In this document: one piece after another, positions 1 through 11,017 of the stretch
How positions within the stretch are numbered: position 1 is the stretch's first letter
How the letters are laid out: each line of letters starts with the position of its first letter
Source: Mycobacterium sp. Aquia_213
Lineage (GTDB): Bacteria > Actinomycetota > Actinomycetes > Mycobacteriales > Mycobacteriaceae
Length of the DNA: 64,000 nt
NCBI RefSeq assembly: GCF_026625985.1
Contig: NZ_CP113116.1
Span: 3,968,001-4,032,000 of the forward strand
Direction of reading: 5' to 3'
Notes under the pieces: generated by a model
Databases searched by the model: none
Told to the model about the DNA's origin: nothing
The model's input: the letters and a program-made list of their open reading frames with translations, nothing else
Translations under genes and position numbers: made by a program

Positions 1-792
1 CATTCGGCTGCTGGCCAGGAAGAACAGCACGGCCGTGGCCGCATTGTTGACGTCGGGCGCGCTCTGCAACATCCGGCCGCGCTTGCGCAGCACCTTGATC
101 AGCTTGCGCCGCTCCCGCCAGGTCGCGAAGGTGGACGGCAGCGCCCGCGAGCGGTAGCGGTCGCCGTCGAGTTTGTCGATCGCGGCGTCCATGCCCGACA
201 TGCCGAGCATTCCGGCCTCGAGTGCCTCGTCGAGCAACGTCGCCATCTTCTGCAGTTCGGCGTCGGTGGGCTTGACGGTGGCGTCGGTGGCCCGATCGAG
301 TCCGAGCACCGTGCTGCGCAGGTCCGAATGACCAAGCAGCGAACCGATATTCGGCCCGAGCGGCAGCGCGTCGATGGCCGCGACGTACTCCGCTGCGGTG
401 GTCCAGGTCCGGTTGGTTTCCAGCGCGCCCAGGACGTAGTTGCGCGGCACCGCCTCCACCCGGCTGAACAGGTCGGCGGCGTCTTCAGTGTTCGCGTAGA
501 CCGTCGACAGTGAGCACATGCCCAGCAGCACCGTGGTGACGCCGTGGCGCACCGACTCGCGCAGACCCGGATCCAGCAGCACTTCGGCGTCGTAGTGGGT
601 GTGCACATCGAGGAAGCCGGGCATGACCCACTTGCCCGCCGCGTCGATCACCTCGGGGCAGCCGGTCTCGTCCAGCGGTCCGGTCGACACCGTGGCCACC
701 ACGCCGTCGCGGATCCCCAGCGTGCGGGTGTGCGGCGCGCTGCCGGTTCCGTCAAACCACAAACCGTCGCGGATGATCACGTCGTAAGTCAT
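1..792 (-). CDS. N-acyl-D-amino-acid deacylase (D-aminoacylase), 3' part cut off by the window
   Basis: The frame is open from an ATG at 792 down to the window edge, giving 264 N-terminal residues; the M. tuberculosis counterpart (Rv2913c) is about 611 residues, so more than half is missing. It begins like an amidohydrolase of the D-aminoacylase family: a short beta-domain (MTYDVIIRDGLWFDGTG), then the metal-binding segment DVHTHYDAEVLLDP near residue 62, where family members carry the His-x-His zinc ligands. Family members hydrolyse N-acyl-D-amino acids or related amides in the cytoplasm; the true substrate of the mycobacterial protein is not known to me. It is the first gene upstream of pknI on the same strand, with 98 bp between them, exactly as in M. 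tuberculosis. The family is clear; the substrate is not. Confidence 0.85.
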   Translation of the reverse strand, partial: MTYDVIIRDGLWFDGTGSAPHTRTLGIRDGVVATVSTGPLDETGCPEVIDAAGKWVMPGFLDVHTHYDAEVLLDPGLRESVRHGVTTVLLGMCSLSTVYANTEDAADLFSRVEAVPRNYVLGALETNRTWTTAAEYVAAIDALPLGPNIGSLLGHSDLRSTVLGLDRATDATVKPTDAELQKMATLLDEALEAGMLGMSGMDAAIDKLDGDRYRSRALPSTFATWRERRKLIKVLRKRGRMLQSAPDVNNAATAVLFFLASSRM

Positions 793-890
793 GTCGCCTC
801 CAAGTTATGTTGCAGCGAACCTAGCATAGATAGTGAGCACTCGCAATCTTTTTCCGGGAAACGCCACCCTGCGGGCCAGAAGCGGCGGGT

Positions 891-2627
891 TTAGCGAGGC
901 TTGGGCGGCGTCCCGGGTGGCTTCGGGGCACTCGGCGGCGCGGGTGCGCCGCCGGTCGGCGGGCCGGCGGGTTCGGGCACCGATACGGGATCCGGCACGT
1001 AGATGCCGGTCGGGGTGTCCTCGGCCCGGCTCAGCTTCGCGGGCACCCGGACCGTCGCCCCGCGCTGGCCGCACTCGTCGGTTTGCACGCCAAGTTCCAT
1101 TTCGCCGACCAGGTCACCCTGCGGGTTGGGACGCAGCACCAGCTGCTGCACCGTGGTCTGCGACTTTGCTGCTCCGCCGGCTGTTTCACATGGAAACGGT
1201 GCGGTCTCCGGCCGCGACTGCCATTGACCATCGGTGAACCGAAAGACGACAGGACGACCGCCCCCGGCCGGCTGGCTGTGGTCGTTGTTGTCGAGCAGGA
1301 TCGCCGCAGCCGAGCAGTACGACGGCGTGCACGACGAGCGGAACGCCCACCAGGTGGTCACGTCCGGCGGTTGCGGGTTCGGCGTGTAATTGAAGGTCTG
1401 CTTGGACCGCTGCACCTCGAGGCGATAGGTGCCGTCCAGTGCGGCAGGTGGACCGGACGGGGTGCTGGGCGGCGGCAGGGCGACCGCAACGGAGGCGCTG
1501 GCCGGGGCGCTCGCCGCGCGCGCCGCGGTCGACTCCATCTTTCGCCCGGTGATGATCCCGAACGCGAACAGCCCGATCAGCGCCACGATCGCGGCGGCAC
1601 CGACCACGATCTTGCGGGTCCTGCGCCGGGTCGGCAGGGCGGCCGGGGTCTGATCGCCGTCGCTCGTTCCCGGCGGTTCCGGACCGGCGCCGAACGGTCC
1701 GATCCGCGCCAGGTCCTCGTCGTCGGGCCAGCCGTAGGCGGGGTATTCGACGACGAAGCCGGCCTCGGGACTGCGGTCTGCCGTCTCGACCACGGACAGT
1801 GCGTTGGCCGCGTCGGCGAACGCTCGGCAGCTCGCAAAGCGGTCGACGGGTCGTTGGGCGAGCGCTCGCGAAAACACCCGATCCAGCTGCGCCAACTCCG
1901 GGCGCTGGTCACTGAGTTTGCGCGGCGCCGCGGTCAGCAAGTCGCGCAGCGCGGCGGCCGGATTGAGATACTCGGTCGGGGGCGCGCCCGTCAACAGGTG
2001 AAATGCCGTCGCCGCCAACGCGTACTGGTCGGCGCGTCGACCGACGTCGGCTCCCATCAACTGCTCGGGGGCGGCGTAACCGACCGTGCCGACCGGGATA
2101 TGGGAGCCGACCACCCCGGAGTGCTCGCCCAGTGGCCGGGCTATTCCGAAGTCCGACAACAGAATCCGTTGTTCGCCGTCGGCCGGACTGGTCAGCAGGA
2201 TGTTCGCCGGTTTGACGTCACGATGCAGCAGGCCGCGCTGGTGGGCATAGTCCAGCGCGTCGGCCACCGCGGTGATGATCGCGAGCACTTCACCGACGGG
2301 CCACACCGCCGGAAACCGGTCCTTCAGCAGCTGCGCGGCGTTGCTGCCCTCGACGTAGTCCATCGCGATCCAGAGCTGCCCGTCGAAGTCGCCGCGGTCG
2401 TGCACCTCCACGATGTGCTGGTGATGCAGGCCGGACACCGTCGGGGTCTCGGACAGAAACTCCCGGCGGAACTGACGGTCCGACGAGAGCGCCGGCGACA
2501 GCACCTTCAGCGCCTGCCAGCGTGCGGAACGAGGATCCTGAACAAGGTAGACATCACCAGTCACCCCGGATCCGAGCCTTCGAGCGACGGTATACCCGGC
2601 AAAAACCGCGCCGCTGGCCAACGCCAT
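891..2627 (-). CDS. pknI: Membrane serine/threonine protein kinase PknI
   Basis: The protein has 578 residues, close to the 585 of M. tuberculosis PknI. The kinase domain spans roughly residues 10-270: glycine loop GSGVTGDVYL at 19-28, ATP-binding Lys41, catalytic loop HRDVKPAN at 135-142, DFG at 159-161 and AAPEQ in the activation-segment end. A proline-rich linker is followed by one hydrophobic membrane helix at about 339-360, then an extracytoplasmic domain of about 200 residues with several cysteines and a Pro-rich C-terminus. This is a single-pass bacterial Hanks-type kinase that would sense an external cue and phosphorylate cytoplasmic proteins. Work on the M. tuberculosis orthologue links it to growth and cell division. 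It lies between the D-aminoacylase and the amidohydrolase/ffh genes in the conserved order. Confidence 0.92.
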   Translation of the reverse strand: MALASGAVFAGYTVARRLGSGVTGDVYLVQDPRSARWQALKVLSPALSSDRQFRREFLSETPTVSGLHHQHIVEVHDRGDFDGQLWIAMDYVEGSNAAQLLKDRFPAVWPVGEVLAIITAVADALDYAHQRGLLHRDVKPANILLTSPADGEQRILLSDFGIARPLGEHSGVVGSHIPVGTVGYAAPEQLMGADVGRRADQYALAATAFHLLTGAPPTEYLNPAAALRDLLTAAPRKLSDQRPELAQLDRVFSRALAQRPVDRFASCRAFADAANALSVVETADRSPEAGFVVEYPAYGWPDDEDLARIGPFGAGPEPPGTSDGDQTPAALPTRRRTRKIVVGAAAIVALIGLFAFGIITGRKMESTAARAASAPASASVAVALPPPSTPSGPPAALDGTYRLEVQRSKQTFNYTPNPQPPDVTTWWAFRSSCTPSYCSAAAILLDNNDHSQPAGGGRPVVFRFTDGQWQSRPETAPFPCETAGGAAKSQTTVQQLVLRPNPQGDLVGEMELGVQTDECGQRGATVRVPAKLSRAEDTPTGIYVPDPVSVPEPAGPPTGGAPAPPSAPKPPGTPPKPR

Positions 2628-2680
2628 CGGCTCAGTCTATCCGCCGCCGCGGCACTCCGCTGATCAGAGGCACGGATGCC

Positions 2681-3757
2681 CTAGGGCCGAAACGTGTTGC
2701 CGCGCAGGATCACCAGGTCGGGTTGGCTCAGCACACCGGGACCCTGGCGGGGGTCTTGCGAGTAGCAAACCAGATCCGCGGACGCCCCGTGGTCCAGGCC
2801 CGGACGGCCCAGCCAGCGCCGGGCGTCCCAGCACGCGGCGCCCAGCGCATCGGTGGCGCTCATCCCGATCCCCTTCAGCGCCTCGACCTCGTCGACGATC
2901 CGGCCGTGGGCGATCATCGTGCCGGCGTCGCTTCCGGCGTAGATCGGCACGCCCGCATCCGCGGCCGCCGCGATCCGCTCGGGGCAGCGCGCGTACAGAT
3001 CGCGCATGTGCGCGGCGTAGGTCGGGTAGCGCTTCGCCGCGTCGGCGATGCCGGTGAAGTTGTCGATGATGTTGATCAGGGTGGGCACCAACACGGTTCC
3101 GTGCTCGAGCATCAGCGCGATGGTGTCGTCGGTGAGTCCGGTGCCGTGCTCGATGCAGTCGATCCCGGCTTTGATCAGCCCCGGCATGGCCTCGTCGCTG
3201 AAGACGTGGGCGGTGACGCGGGCGCCGTGCGCGTGTGCGGCGTCGATGGCCGCCTTGAGCACGTCGTCGGACCACAGCGGGGCGAGGTCCCCGACGCCGC
3301 GGTCGATCCAATCGCCGACCAGCTTGATCCAGCCGTCGCCGCGACGGGCCTCCTCGGCCACCGCCGCAGGCAGTTGCCATTCGTCGTCGAGCTCGCGCGC
3401 GAAACCCGGCGAGTAGCGCTTGGGCCGGGCCAGATGTTTTCCGGCCCGGATGATGCGGGGCAGATCGTCGCGGTCGTCGAGGCTGCGGGTGTCGGTCGGC
3501 GAGCCGCAGTCGCGCAACAGCAGCGCGCCGACGTCGCGCTCGACCTCGGCCTGAACGATCGCGTCGTCGAGCGGGATTTCGCCGTCGTGGCCGAGCCCGA
3601 CGTGGCAGTGGGCGTCGACCAGCCCGGGCAGGATCCAGCCGCCGTCGAAGACGGTGTCCGCCCCGGCCACCCGTTCGGTGCTGATGTGACCGTCGACGAT
3701 CCACAGTTCGATGGCGGCCTCGTCGGGCAGTGCCCGGCCCCGCACGTGCATGCGCAC
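2681..3757 (-). CDS. Imidazolonepropionase-like metal-dependent amidohydrolase
   Basis: The protein has 358 residues and is the positional counterpart of Rv2915c. Amidohydrolase hallmarks are visible: the metal-binding DAHCH at 48-52, a later VTAHVF segment with a metal-ligand His, IEHGTG with the next His, and the PIYAGSDAGTM strand whose Asp usually completes the active site. The substrate is unknown; members of this subgroup hydrolyse cyclic amides, imides or peptidase substrates such as prolidase targets. The gene ends 53 bp upstream of pknI's start and begins 7 bp after ffh's stop on the same strand, so co-transcription with ffh and pknI is likely. Confidence 0.82.
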   Translation of the reverse strand: MRMHVRGRALPDEAAIELWIVDGHISTERVAGADTVFDGGWILPGLVDAHCHVGLGHDGEIPLDDAIVQAEVERDVGALLLRDCGSPTDTRSLDDRDDLPRIIRAGKHLARPKRYSPGFARELDDEWQLPAAVAEEARRGDGWIKLVGDWIDRGVGDLAPLWSDDVLKAAIDAAHAHGARVTAHVFSDEAMPGLIKAGIDCIEHGTGLTDDTIALMLEHGTVLVPTLINIIDNFTGIADAAKRYPTYAAHMRDLYARCPERIAAAADAGVPIYAGSDAGTMIAHGRIVDEVEALKGIGMSATDALGAACWDARRWLGRPGLDHGASADLVCYSQDPRQGPGVLSQPDLVILRGNTFRP

Positions 3758-3764
3758 CGCGCGG

Positions 3765-5330
<1,566 letters not shown>

Positions 5331-5427
5331 CCCGCCAGCCTAGCGGGCGCACGCATGACGCCATCATCGTCACGCTCGCCCGCCGGAAACGCTTGACGGC
5401 GCCGTCGCGGACAGCAAATGTCAGTTC

Positions 5428-6234
5428 ATGCTCGAGGTAATCGACAAAGGATCCTGCAGCCAAGACCACCCGGTGCCGTTGCTCTTCGTGCACGGCGGCT
5501 GGCACGGCGCGTGGTGCTGGGACGACCACTTCCTGGACCACTTCGCCGACGCCGGCTACCGCGCGGTGTCGATCAGCCTGCGCGGGCACGGCACCAGCCC
5601 CACCGCCAAGCCGTTGACCAAGGTTTCCGTCGCCGACTACCTGGACGATCTGCGTTCGGTGGCCGACGACCTGGGTGGCCAGCCGGTGCTGATCGGCCAT
5701 TCCCTGGGCGGCTTCGTGGTCCAGCGCTACCTCGAACAGCACAGCGCCCCGGCCGCGGTGCTGCTGGGCTCCGTGCCGCCGAAGGGGGTGCTGAGCTTGG
5801 CGATGCGCGTCTGGCGTCGCCGACCGTCGATGACCCTGGAAGCCTGGAGTGACCCGACGCTGCTGAAATTCCTCGCCACCCCCGAGCTGACCCGCGAGTA
5901 CCTCTTCTGCGCCGACACGCCCGAGGCCATCGTCGAATCCTGTCGGCAACGCGCCGGAGCCGAGAGCGTTCGCGCCGCCATGACCGATCCGATCGTCCGC
6001 CGCGTCCGAACCCGGCGGGTGAGGACGCCGATTCTGGTCCTCGGCGCGCTGTATGACGGCTTCGTCAGCGTCGACGAGGTGCGCGCCACGGCGCGCGCGT
6101 ATGCGACCGAGCCGGAGTTCTTCGCGATGGGCCACAACATGATGCTGGAACCGGGCTGGGCCGACGTCGCCGAACGGATAGACGCGTGGCTACAGAGCCG
6201 CGATTTGGCGAACCCGGCGCGGCTTTCGGGATAA
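5428..6234 (+). CDS. Alpha/beta-hydrolase fold protein
   Basis: The protein has 268 residues. It opens with the oxyanion-hole region VPLLFVHGGWHGAWCW and has the nucleophile elbow GHSLGG with Ser92; the C-terminal FAMGHNMMLEPGW supplies the probable catalytic His and the segment around ILVLGALYDG the acid. There is no signal peptide, so it should be a cytoplasmic hydrolase or lysophospholipase-like enzyme of unknown substrate. It is divergent from ffh and is followed after 149 bp by the helicase gene. M. tuberculosis has no gene of this type between ffh (Rv2916c) and Rv2917, so it is an insertion here or a loss there. GC content and codon use look like the neighbours. Confidence 0.85.
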   Translation: MLEVIDKGSCSQDHPVPLLFVHGGWHGAWCWDDHFLDHFADAGYRAVSISLRGHGTSPTAKPLTKVSVADYLDDLRSVADDLGGQPVLIGHSLGGFVVQRYLEQHSAPAAVLLGSVPPKGVLSLAMRVWRRRPSMTLEAWSDPTLLKFLATPELTREYLFCADTPEAIVESCRQRAGAESVRAAMTDPIVRRVRTRRVRTPILVLGALYDGFVSVDEVRATARAYATEPEFFAMGHNMMLEPGWADVAERIDAWLQSRDLANPARLSG

Positions 6235-6383
6235 CCTGGCATCGTCTCTTTCGAGTCGTTCCAACGCCGAAAAGCGTTGCCATGCTACATTTCACACCCG
6301 CCGTCACACCGGTTATCATCGCGGGCCGGGGCCTAAGACTGTTGAAAGGGCGCGACCTGCGAACGGCGCGCCGGAGGGGAGCT

Positions 6384-8120
6384 GTGTCGATGCAGCCGGT
6401 CAGCGCCGCCGACGCGAGCGTTGGAGTCGACACCGCACCGCTGCGAGGCTGGCAGCGCCGCGCGTTGGTGAAGTACGTGGCTGCCGAACCACGCGACTTC
6501 CTCGCCGTGGCCACCCCCGGATCCGGGAAGACGACGTTCGCGCTGCGGGTGATCGGCGAACTGCTGAGCAGTCGCGCCGTCGAGCAGATCACCGTCGTGG
6601 TACCCACCGAGCACCTCAAGGTGCAGTGGGCGCAGGCCGCGCTGCGTCACGGCATTTTCCTGGACCCGAGATTCTCCAACACCAGCGCGGCGACCTCGCC
6701 GGAGTATCACGGCGTGATGGTCACCTACGCCCAGGTCGCGTCGCATCCGACGCTGCACCGGGTGCGCACCGAGCAGCGCAAGACGCTGGTCGTTTTCGAC
6801 GAGATCCACCATGGCGGTGACGCGAAGACCTGGGGCGACGCCATTCGTGAAGCCTTCGGCGACGCGACACGCCGACTTGCCTTGACGGGCACGCCGTTTC
6901 GCAGCGACGACAGCCCCATCCCGTTCGTCACCTACGAATCGGGAGCCGACGGGATCCGCCGTTCGCAGGCCGATCACACCTACGGCTACGCCGAGGCGCT
7001 GGCCGACGGCGTGGTGCGCCCGGTGGTGTTCCTCGCCTACTCCGGGCAGGCACGCTGGCGCGACAGCGCCGGCGAAGAGCACGAGGCGCGCCTGGGCGAG
7101 CCGCTGTCCGCCGAGCAGACCGCGCGGGCCTGGCGCACCGCGCTGGACCCCGCCGGCGAATGGATGCCCGCCGTGATCACCGCCGCGGATCAGCGGCTGC
7201 GCCAGAAGCGCACGCATGTGCCCGACGCGGGCGGCATGATCATCGCGTCGGACCAGACCGCGGCGCGCGCGTACGCCAAGCTGCTGACGAGGCTGACCGG
7301 TGAGGCACCCACGCTGGTGCTCTCGGACGATCCCGGGTCGTCGGCGCGGATCTCCGAATTCTCGGAGAGCACCACGCGCTGGCTGGTCGCGGTGCGCATG
7401 GTCTCCGAGGGTGTCGACGTCCCCCGGCTGTCGGTCGGGATCTACGCCACCAGCGCCTCTACCCCGTTGTTCTTCGCCCAGGCCATCGGGCGCTTCGTGC
7501 GGTCGCGGCGGGCGGGCGAGAGTGCGAGCATCTTCGTGCCGTCGGTGCCCAACCTGCTGATGCTGGCCAGCGAGTTGGAGGCCGAGCGCAACCACGTGCT
7601 CGGCGAACCGCACCGCGAATCCCTCGACGACCCGCTCGACGCCGATCCGGCGGTCCGGGAACAGAACGAAAAGACAGAGCTGGAAAAGGGTTTCACCTCG
7701 CTGGGCGCCGACGCCGAACTCGACCAGGTCATCTTCGACGGGTCCTCGTTCGGCACCGCCGCCCCGGCCGGAAGCGACGAGGAGGCCGACTACCTCGGCA
7801 TCCCGGGGTTGCTCGACGCCACCCAGATGCGGGCCCTGCTGCACCGCCGCCAGGACGAGCAGCTGCAGAAACGGGCCGCCTCCGGGCAATCCGCACCGGT
7901 GCCGTCGGGGTCTGGGTCCATGCACGGCCAGCTCCGCGACCTGCGTCGCGAACTCAACGCCCTGGTGTCGGTCGCCCATCACCGCACCGGCAAGCCGCAC
8001 GGATGGATTCACAACGAACTACGCCGGCGCTGCGGTGGGCCGCCGATCGCCGCCGCGACCCGCGATCAGCTCAAGGACCGCATTGTGGCTGTGCGGCAAC
8101 TGAATTCGGAACTGACGTAG
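6384..8120 (+). CDS. DEAD/DEAH-type superfamily 2 helicase (Rv2917-like)
   Basis: I place the start at the GTG at 6384 because GGAGGGGA lies 3 bp upstream (6373-6380) and a longer reading from 6186 would overlap the hydrolase gene and add a run without helicase similarity; this gives 578 residues. Seen motifs are Walker A TPGSGKTT near residue 43, DEIHH (motif II) near 138, the motif III-like LTGTPFRSDD, and in the second RecA domain VSEGVDVPRL and IGRFVRSRR, which resemble motifs V and VI. The C-terminal part is rich in charged residues. Such proteins are usually DNA or RNA helicases in repair or restriction-like functions; no specific role is known. It is the positional match of Rv2917. Confidence 0.85.
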   Translation: MSMQPVSAADASVGVDTAPLRGWQRRALVKYVAAEPRDFLAVATPGSGKTTFALRVIGELLSSRAVEQITVVVPTEHLKVQWAQAALRHGIFLDPRFSNTSAATSPEYHGVMVTYAQVASHPTLHRVRTEQRKTLVVFDEIHHGGDAKTWGDAIREAFGDATRRLALTGTPFRSDDSPIPFVTYESGADGIRRSQADHTYGYAEALADGVVRPVVFLAYSGQARWRDSAGEEHEARLGEPLSAEQTARAWRTALDPAGEWMPAVITAADQRLRQKRTHVPDAGGMIIASDQTAARAYAKLLTRLTGEAPTLVLSDDPGSSARISEFSESTTRWLVAVRMVSEGVDVPRLSVGIYATSASTPLFFAQAIGRFVRSRRAGESASIFVPSVPNLLMLASELEAERNHVLGEPHRESLDDPLDADPAVREQNEKTELEKGFTSLGADAELDQVIFDGSSFGTAAPAGSDEEADYLGIPGLLDATQMRALLHRRQDEQLQKRAASGQSAPVPSGSGSMHGQLRDLRRELNALVSVAHHRTGKPHGWIHNELRRRCGGPPIAAATRDQLKDRIVAVRQLNSELT

Positions 8121-8135
8121 CGACCGCGCAGCGGC

Positions 8136-10631
8136 TCACTCGGTGACGGGCCCGTCGACGACTGCGTCCGCGGAGGCACCCAACACCGCCAACAGATGCT
8201 TCTCCACCGCGGCTCGCGCGGCAGCGGCGTGGTCGCCGGTCACCGCGTCCAGGGACTCGCCCGTCATGGTCACACAGAAGACATCGGCGGCCGTCGATCC
8301 GAACGTATTGACCTTCGCCCAGGCGATGTCCGCTCCGGCCCGCTCGAGCGCCTGGGCCAGCAACGCGAGCAACCCGATCCGGTCCATCGCGCGCACTTCG
8401 ACGACGAGTTGGCCGGCCGCGGCGGCATCGAGCCACAGGATGCGGGGCGGCGCGGTCGAACGAGTCAGCGGCGCGCCGGCCTGAATCTCGCCGACCCGGG
8501 CCATCGCCGAGTTGGCGGCGTCGGTGTCGCGCTTCTCTAGCGCGCCAAGGACATCGACGTCACCATTGAGAGCGCCGACAAACTGCTGACGCAGCAGGCC
8601 CGGTTCGGGCGGCGAACCGAACAGCGGCGACACCACGAATTCGGTGATCGCGACGCCCTCGTGGGTGTTGACCGTCGCGGAGTGGATCCGTAGCGAGTTC
8701 AGCGCCAGTACCGCGGCGGCTTTGGACACCAGTCCGCGTTGATCCGGTGCGACCATCACCGCGTGCAGGCGTTCGGACTCCCCCGGCGTGATCTCGACAT
8801 GTACCCCGTGGTTAGCAGCGAGTGAAAGATAGTGTGGGGCAGTCGGTTCGACCTCCGGCAGCGGCTCGCCCGCCATCACCATCCGGCAGCGACGCACCAG
8901 GTCCTGCATCAGGGAGGCTTTCCAGTCGCTCCACACGCCCGGCCCGGTTGCCTTCGAGTCGGCCTCGGCGAGCGCGTGCAGCAACTCCAGCAGTTGCGAA
9001 TCCCCACCCAAGGCCTCGGAGACGGACTCGATGGTTGCCGGGTCGTTGAGGTCGCTGCGGGTCGCGGTGATCGGCAGCAACAGATGGTGGCGGACCATGC
9101 CGGCCAGTGTCTCGATATCCCGGGGCGCCAGCCCCAACCGCTCGCCGATCGGGTATACCAAATCGGCGCCGAACACGCAGTGGTCGACGCCGCGCCCCTT
9201 GCCGATGTCGTGCAGCAGCGCACCGAGCGCCAGCAGGTCCGAGCGCGCGACGCGGGTCGTCAGCGGCGCCGCGTTGACGGCGGTCTCGACGATATGACGA
9301 TCCACGGTCCACACGTGGGAAACGTCGCGCGGCGGAAGGTCGCGGACCGCATCCCATTCGGGAAATAGCCTGCCCCACAAGCCGGTTCGGTCCAGCGCCT
9401 CGAGCGTGTCCACCATCGGGGGGCCCGCCAGCAGCACCACCAACAGGTCGTCCAGGGCCTCCCGCGGCCACGGCGTGGGCAGGTCCGGAACGCTGGTGGC
9501 CAGCCGGCTGAGGGTGGCCGCCCCGATCGGCAAGCCGCTGTCCGCCGAGGCGGCGGCCACCCGAAGCACCAGTCCGGGATCGCGTTCGGGTTGCGCCTCG
9601 CGGGCCAGCACGATTTCGCCGTCATACTCGACCACGCCCTCGTCCAGCGGTCGCCGCTTCGGGCGCCGCACCAGGGCGGAGATGCCGCGGCGCGGCAGTG
9701 CGTTCTGCGCGGTCCGCAATCCGCTCTCGGCGTGGTATGCGATGGTGCGGCCGACGTCAGAAAGCATGCGCGCCAAAGCAAATCGGTCACCAATATGCAG
9801 GGCGGCGCTGATCTCGTCGGCGAACTGGGCCAGCAGCTGATCGCGTCCGCGGCCAGACACCCGATGCAGTTCGGTGCGGACGTCGAGCAGGGTCAGATAC
9901 GCATCGTCGAGTGATCCGCCGGGAATCTCCGGACGGCTCATGCCGCGGCGGTCGATCAGTTGAGCCACGCCCAGCGCGTCGAGTAGTTGGACGTCACGCA
10001 GCCCGCCGCGGCCCGATTTCAGGTCGGGCTCGGCGCGTTGCGCGATTCGGCCGCATCGCTGCCAGCGGGCGTTGGTCATTTCCACCAGCTCGTCCATCCG
10101 GGAGCGAATTGCGGTGCGCCACTGCTTCCTTGCGCCCGCGATCAACTCCTCGGACTGGGTTGCGTCGCCGGCGATGTGGCGAGCGTCCAGCAATCCCAGG
10201 GCGGCGATCATGTCGCCGTTGGCGACGCCCAGCGTTCCGGAGACGGTGCGCACGCTGTGGTCGAGCCGAACGTTGGCGTCCCACAACGGGTACCACAGCC
10301 CGTCGGCGACCCGCTGCAGCACATCGTCAGAGACGTTGTTGTGCAACAGCATCAAGTCCAGATCGGAATAGGGCAGCAGCTCACGGCGCCCCAGGCCGCC
10401 GACTCCGACGAGCGCAAAGCCACTGGTTTCGGTGATGCCGAGCTCGGTGGCCTTTGCGATCAACCACGCCTCGTGCAGATCCAGCCAAGCGTGCCTCAGC
10501 TCGGCCGCCTGCATTGTGCTGCCCTCAGACAGCAGCGTACGCCGTGCAGCGGCTAAATCGCTTGCCCCGGAAGCGATTTCTGCATGCACGGCGTCCGCTC
10601 CAGATTCCCGGTCGGGCTCGTTCGGTTTCAT
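8136..10631 (-). CDS. glnD: [Protein-PII] nucleotidylyltransferase GlnD
   Basis: The protein has 831 residues, close to M. tuberculosis GlnD (808). The order is nucleotidyltransferase domain with GGLGRRELLPYSDLDLML (the G-S/R-x-x-D-x-D type catalytic motif) near residues 77-94, a linker helical region, an HD phosphohydrolase domain with LLHDIGKGRGVDH, and two C-terminal ACT domains that sense glutamine. It modifies GlnB on Tyr51; in actinobacteria the modification is adenylylation rather than uridylylation. It lies 45 bp downstream of glnB and belongs to the amt-glnB-glnD operon. The gene converges with the helicase gene, leaving 15 bp. Confidence 0.95.
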   Translation of the reverse strand: MKPNEPDRESGADAVHAEIASGASDLAAARRTLLSEGSTMQAAELRHAWLDLHEAWLIAKATELGITETSGFALVGVGGLGRRELLPYSDLDLMLLHNNVSDDVLQRVADGLWYPLWDANVRLDHSVRTVSGTLGVANGDMIAALGLLDARHIAGDATQSEELIAGARKQWRTAIRSRMDELVEMTNARWQRCGRIAQRAEPDLKSGRGGLRDVQLLDALGVAQLIDRRGMSRPEIPGGSLDDAYLTLLDVRTELHRVSGRGRDQLLAQFADEISAALHIGDRFALARMLSDVGRTIAYHAESGLRTAQNALPRRGISALVRRPKRRPLDEGVVEYDGEIVLAREAQPERDPGLVLRVAAASADSGLPIGAATLSRLATSVPDLPTPWPREALDDLLVVLLAGPPMVDTLEALDRTGLWGRLFPEWDAVRDLPPRDVSHVWTVDRHIVETAVNAAPLTTRVARSDLLALGALLHDIGKGRGVDHCVFGADLVYPIGERLGLAPRDIETLAGMVRHHLLLPITATRSDLNDPATIESVSEALGGDSQLLELLHALAEADSKATGPGVWSDWKASLMQDLVRRCRMVMAGEPLPEVEPTAPHYLSLAANHGVHVEITPGESERLHAVMVAPDQRGLVSKAAAVLALNSLRIHSATVNTHEGVAITEFVVSPLFGSPPEPGLLRQQFVGALNGDVDVLGALEKRDTDAANSAMARVGEIQAGAPLTRSTAPPRILWLDAAAAGQLVVEVRAMDRIGLLALLAQALERAGADIAWAKVNTFGSTAADVFCVTMTGESLDAVTGDHAAAARAAVEKHLLAVLGASADAVVDGPVTE

Positions 10632-10676
10632 AACCTCCCGGCCCGCCCGGGCTGGATCCTCAACTTACGATTAACG

Positions 10677-11015
10677 TCATATCGCATCGGTCCCGCGCTC
10701 ACCGGTGCGCACTCGCACGATGGTTTCCACGGGGCTGACCCAGACCTTGCCGTCACCGATCTTGCCGGTTCGAGCGGCCCGGACAATGCTGTCCACGACC
10801 TTGTCGACGACGGAATCGTCGACCACGACCTCGATCCGGACCTTCGGCACGAAATCGACCGAGTATTCAGCACCCCGGTAGACCTCGGTGTGCCCCTTCT
10901 GCCGTCCATAGCCCTGGACTTCGCTGACCGTCAGCCCGAGGACTCCCGCGTCCTCCAGGCTCGTCTTGACGTCATCAAGGGTGAACGGCTTCACGATCGC
11001 GGTGACCAGCTTCAT
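10677..11015 (-). CDS. glnB: Nitrogen regulatory PII protein
   Basis: The protein has 112 residues, the standard PII length, starting MKLVTAIVKP. The T-loop carries the modifiable Tyr51 in RGAEYSVDF, and the C-terminal GKVWVSPVETIVRVRTGE is the conserved second PII signature. It is a trimeric sensor of 2-oxoglutarate, ATP and ADP that binds Amt and is modified by GlnD. It is separated from amt by only 2 bp, so the two are certainly co-transcribed. Confidence 0.97.
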   Translation of the reverse strand: MKLVTAIVKPFTLDDVKTSLEDAGVLGLTVSEVQGYGRQKGHTEVYRGAEYSVDFVPKVRIEVVVDDSVVDKVVDSIVRAARTGKIGDGKVWVSPVETIVRVRTGERGTDAI

Positions 11016-11017
11016 TT

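Noticed and set aside
6333..8012. A 559-codon frame on the minus strand opposite the helicase gene
   Set aside because: Antisense GC-driven frame with no domain; the + strand has ordered helicase motifs and a ribosome binding site.
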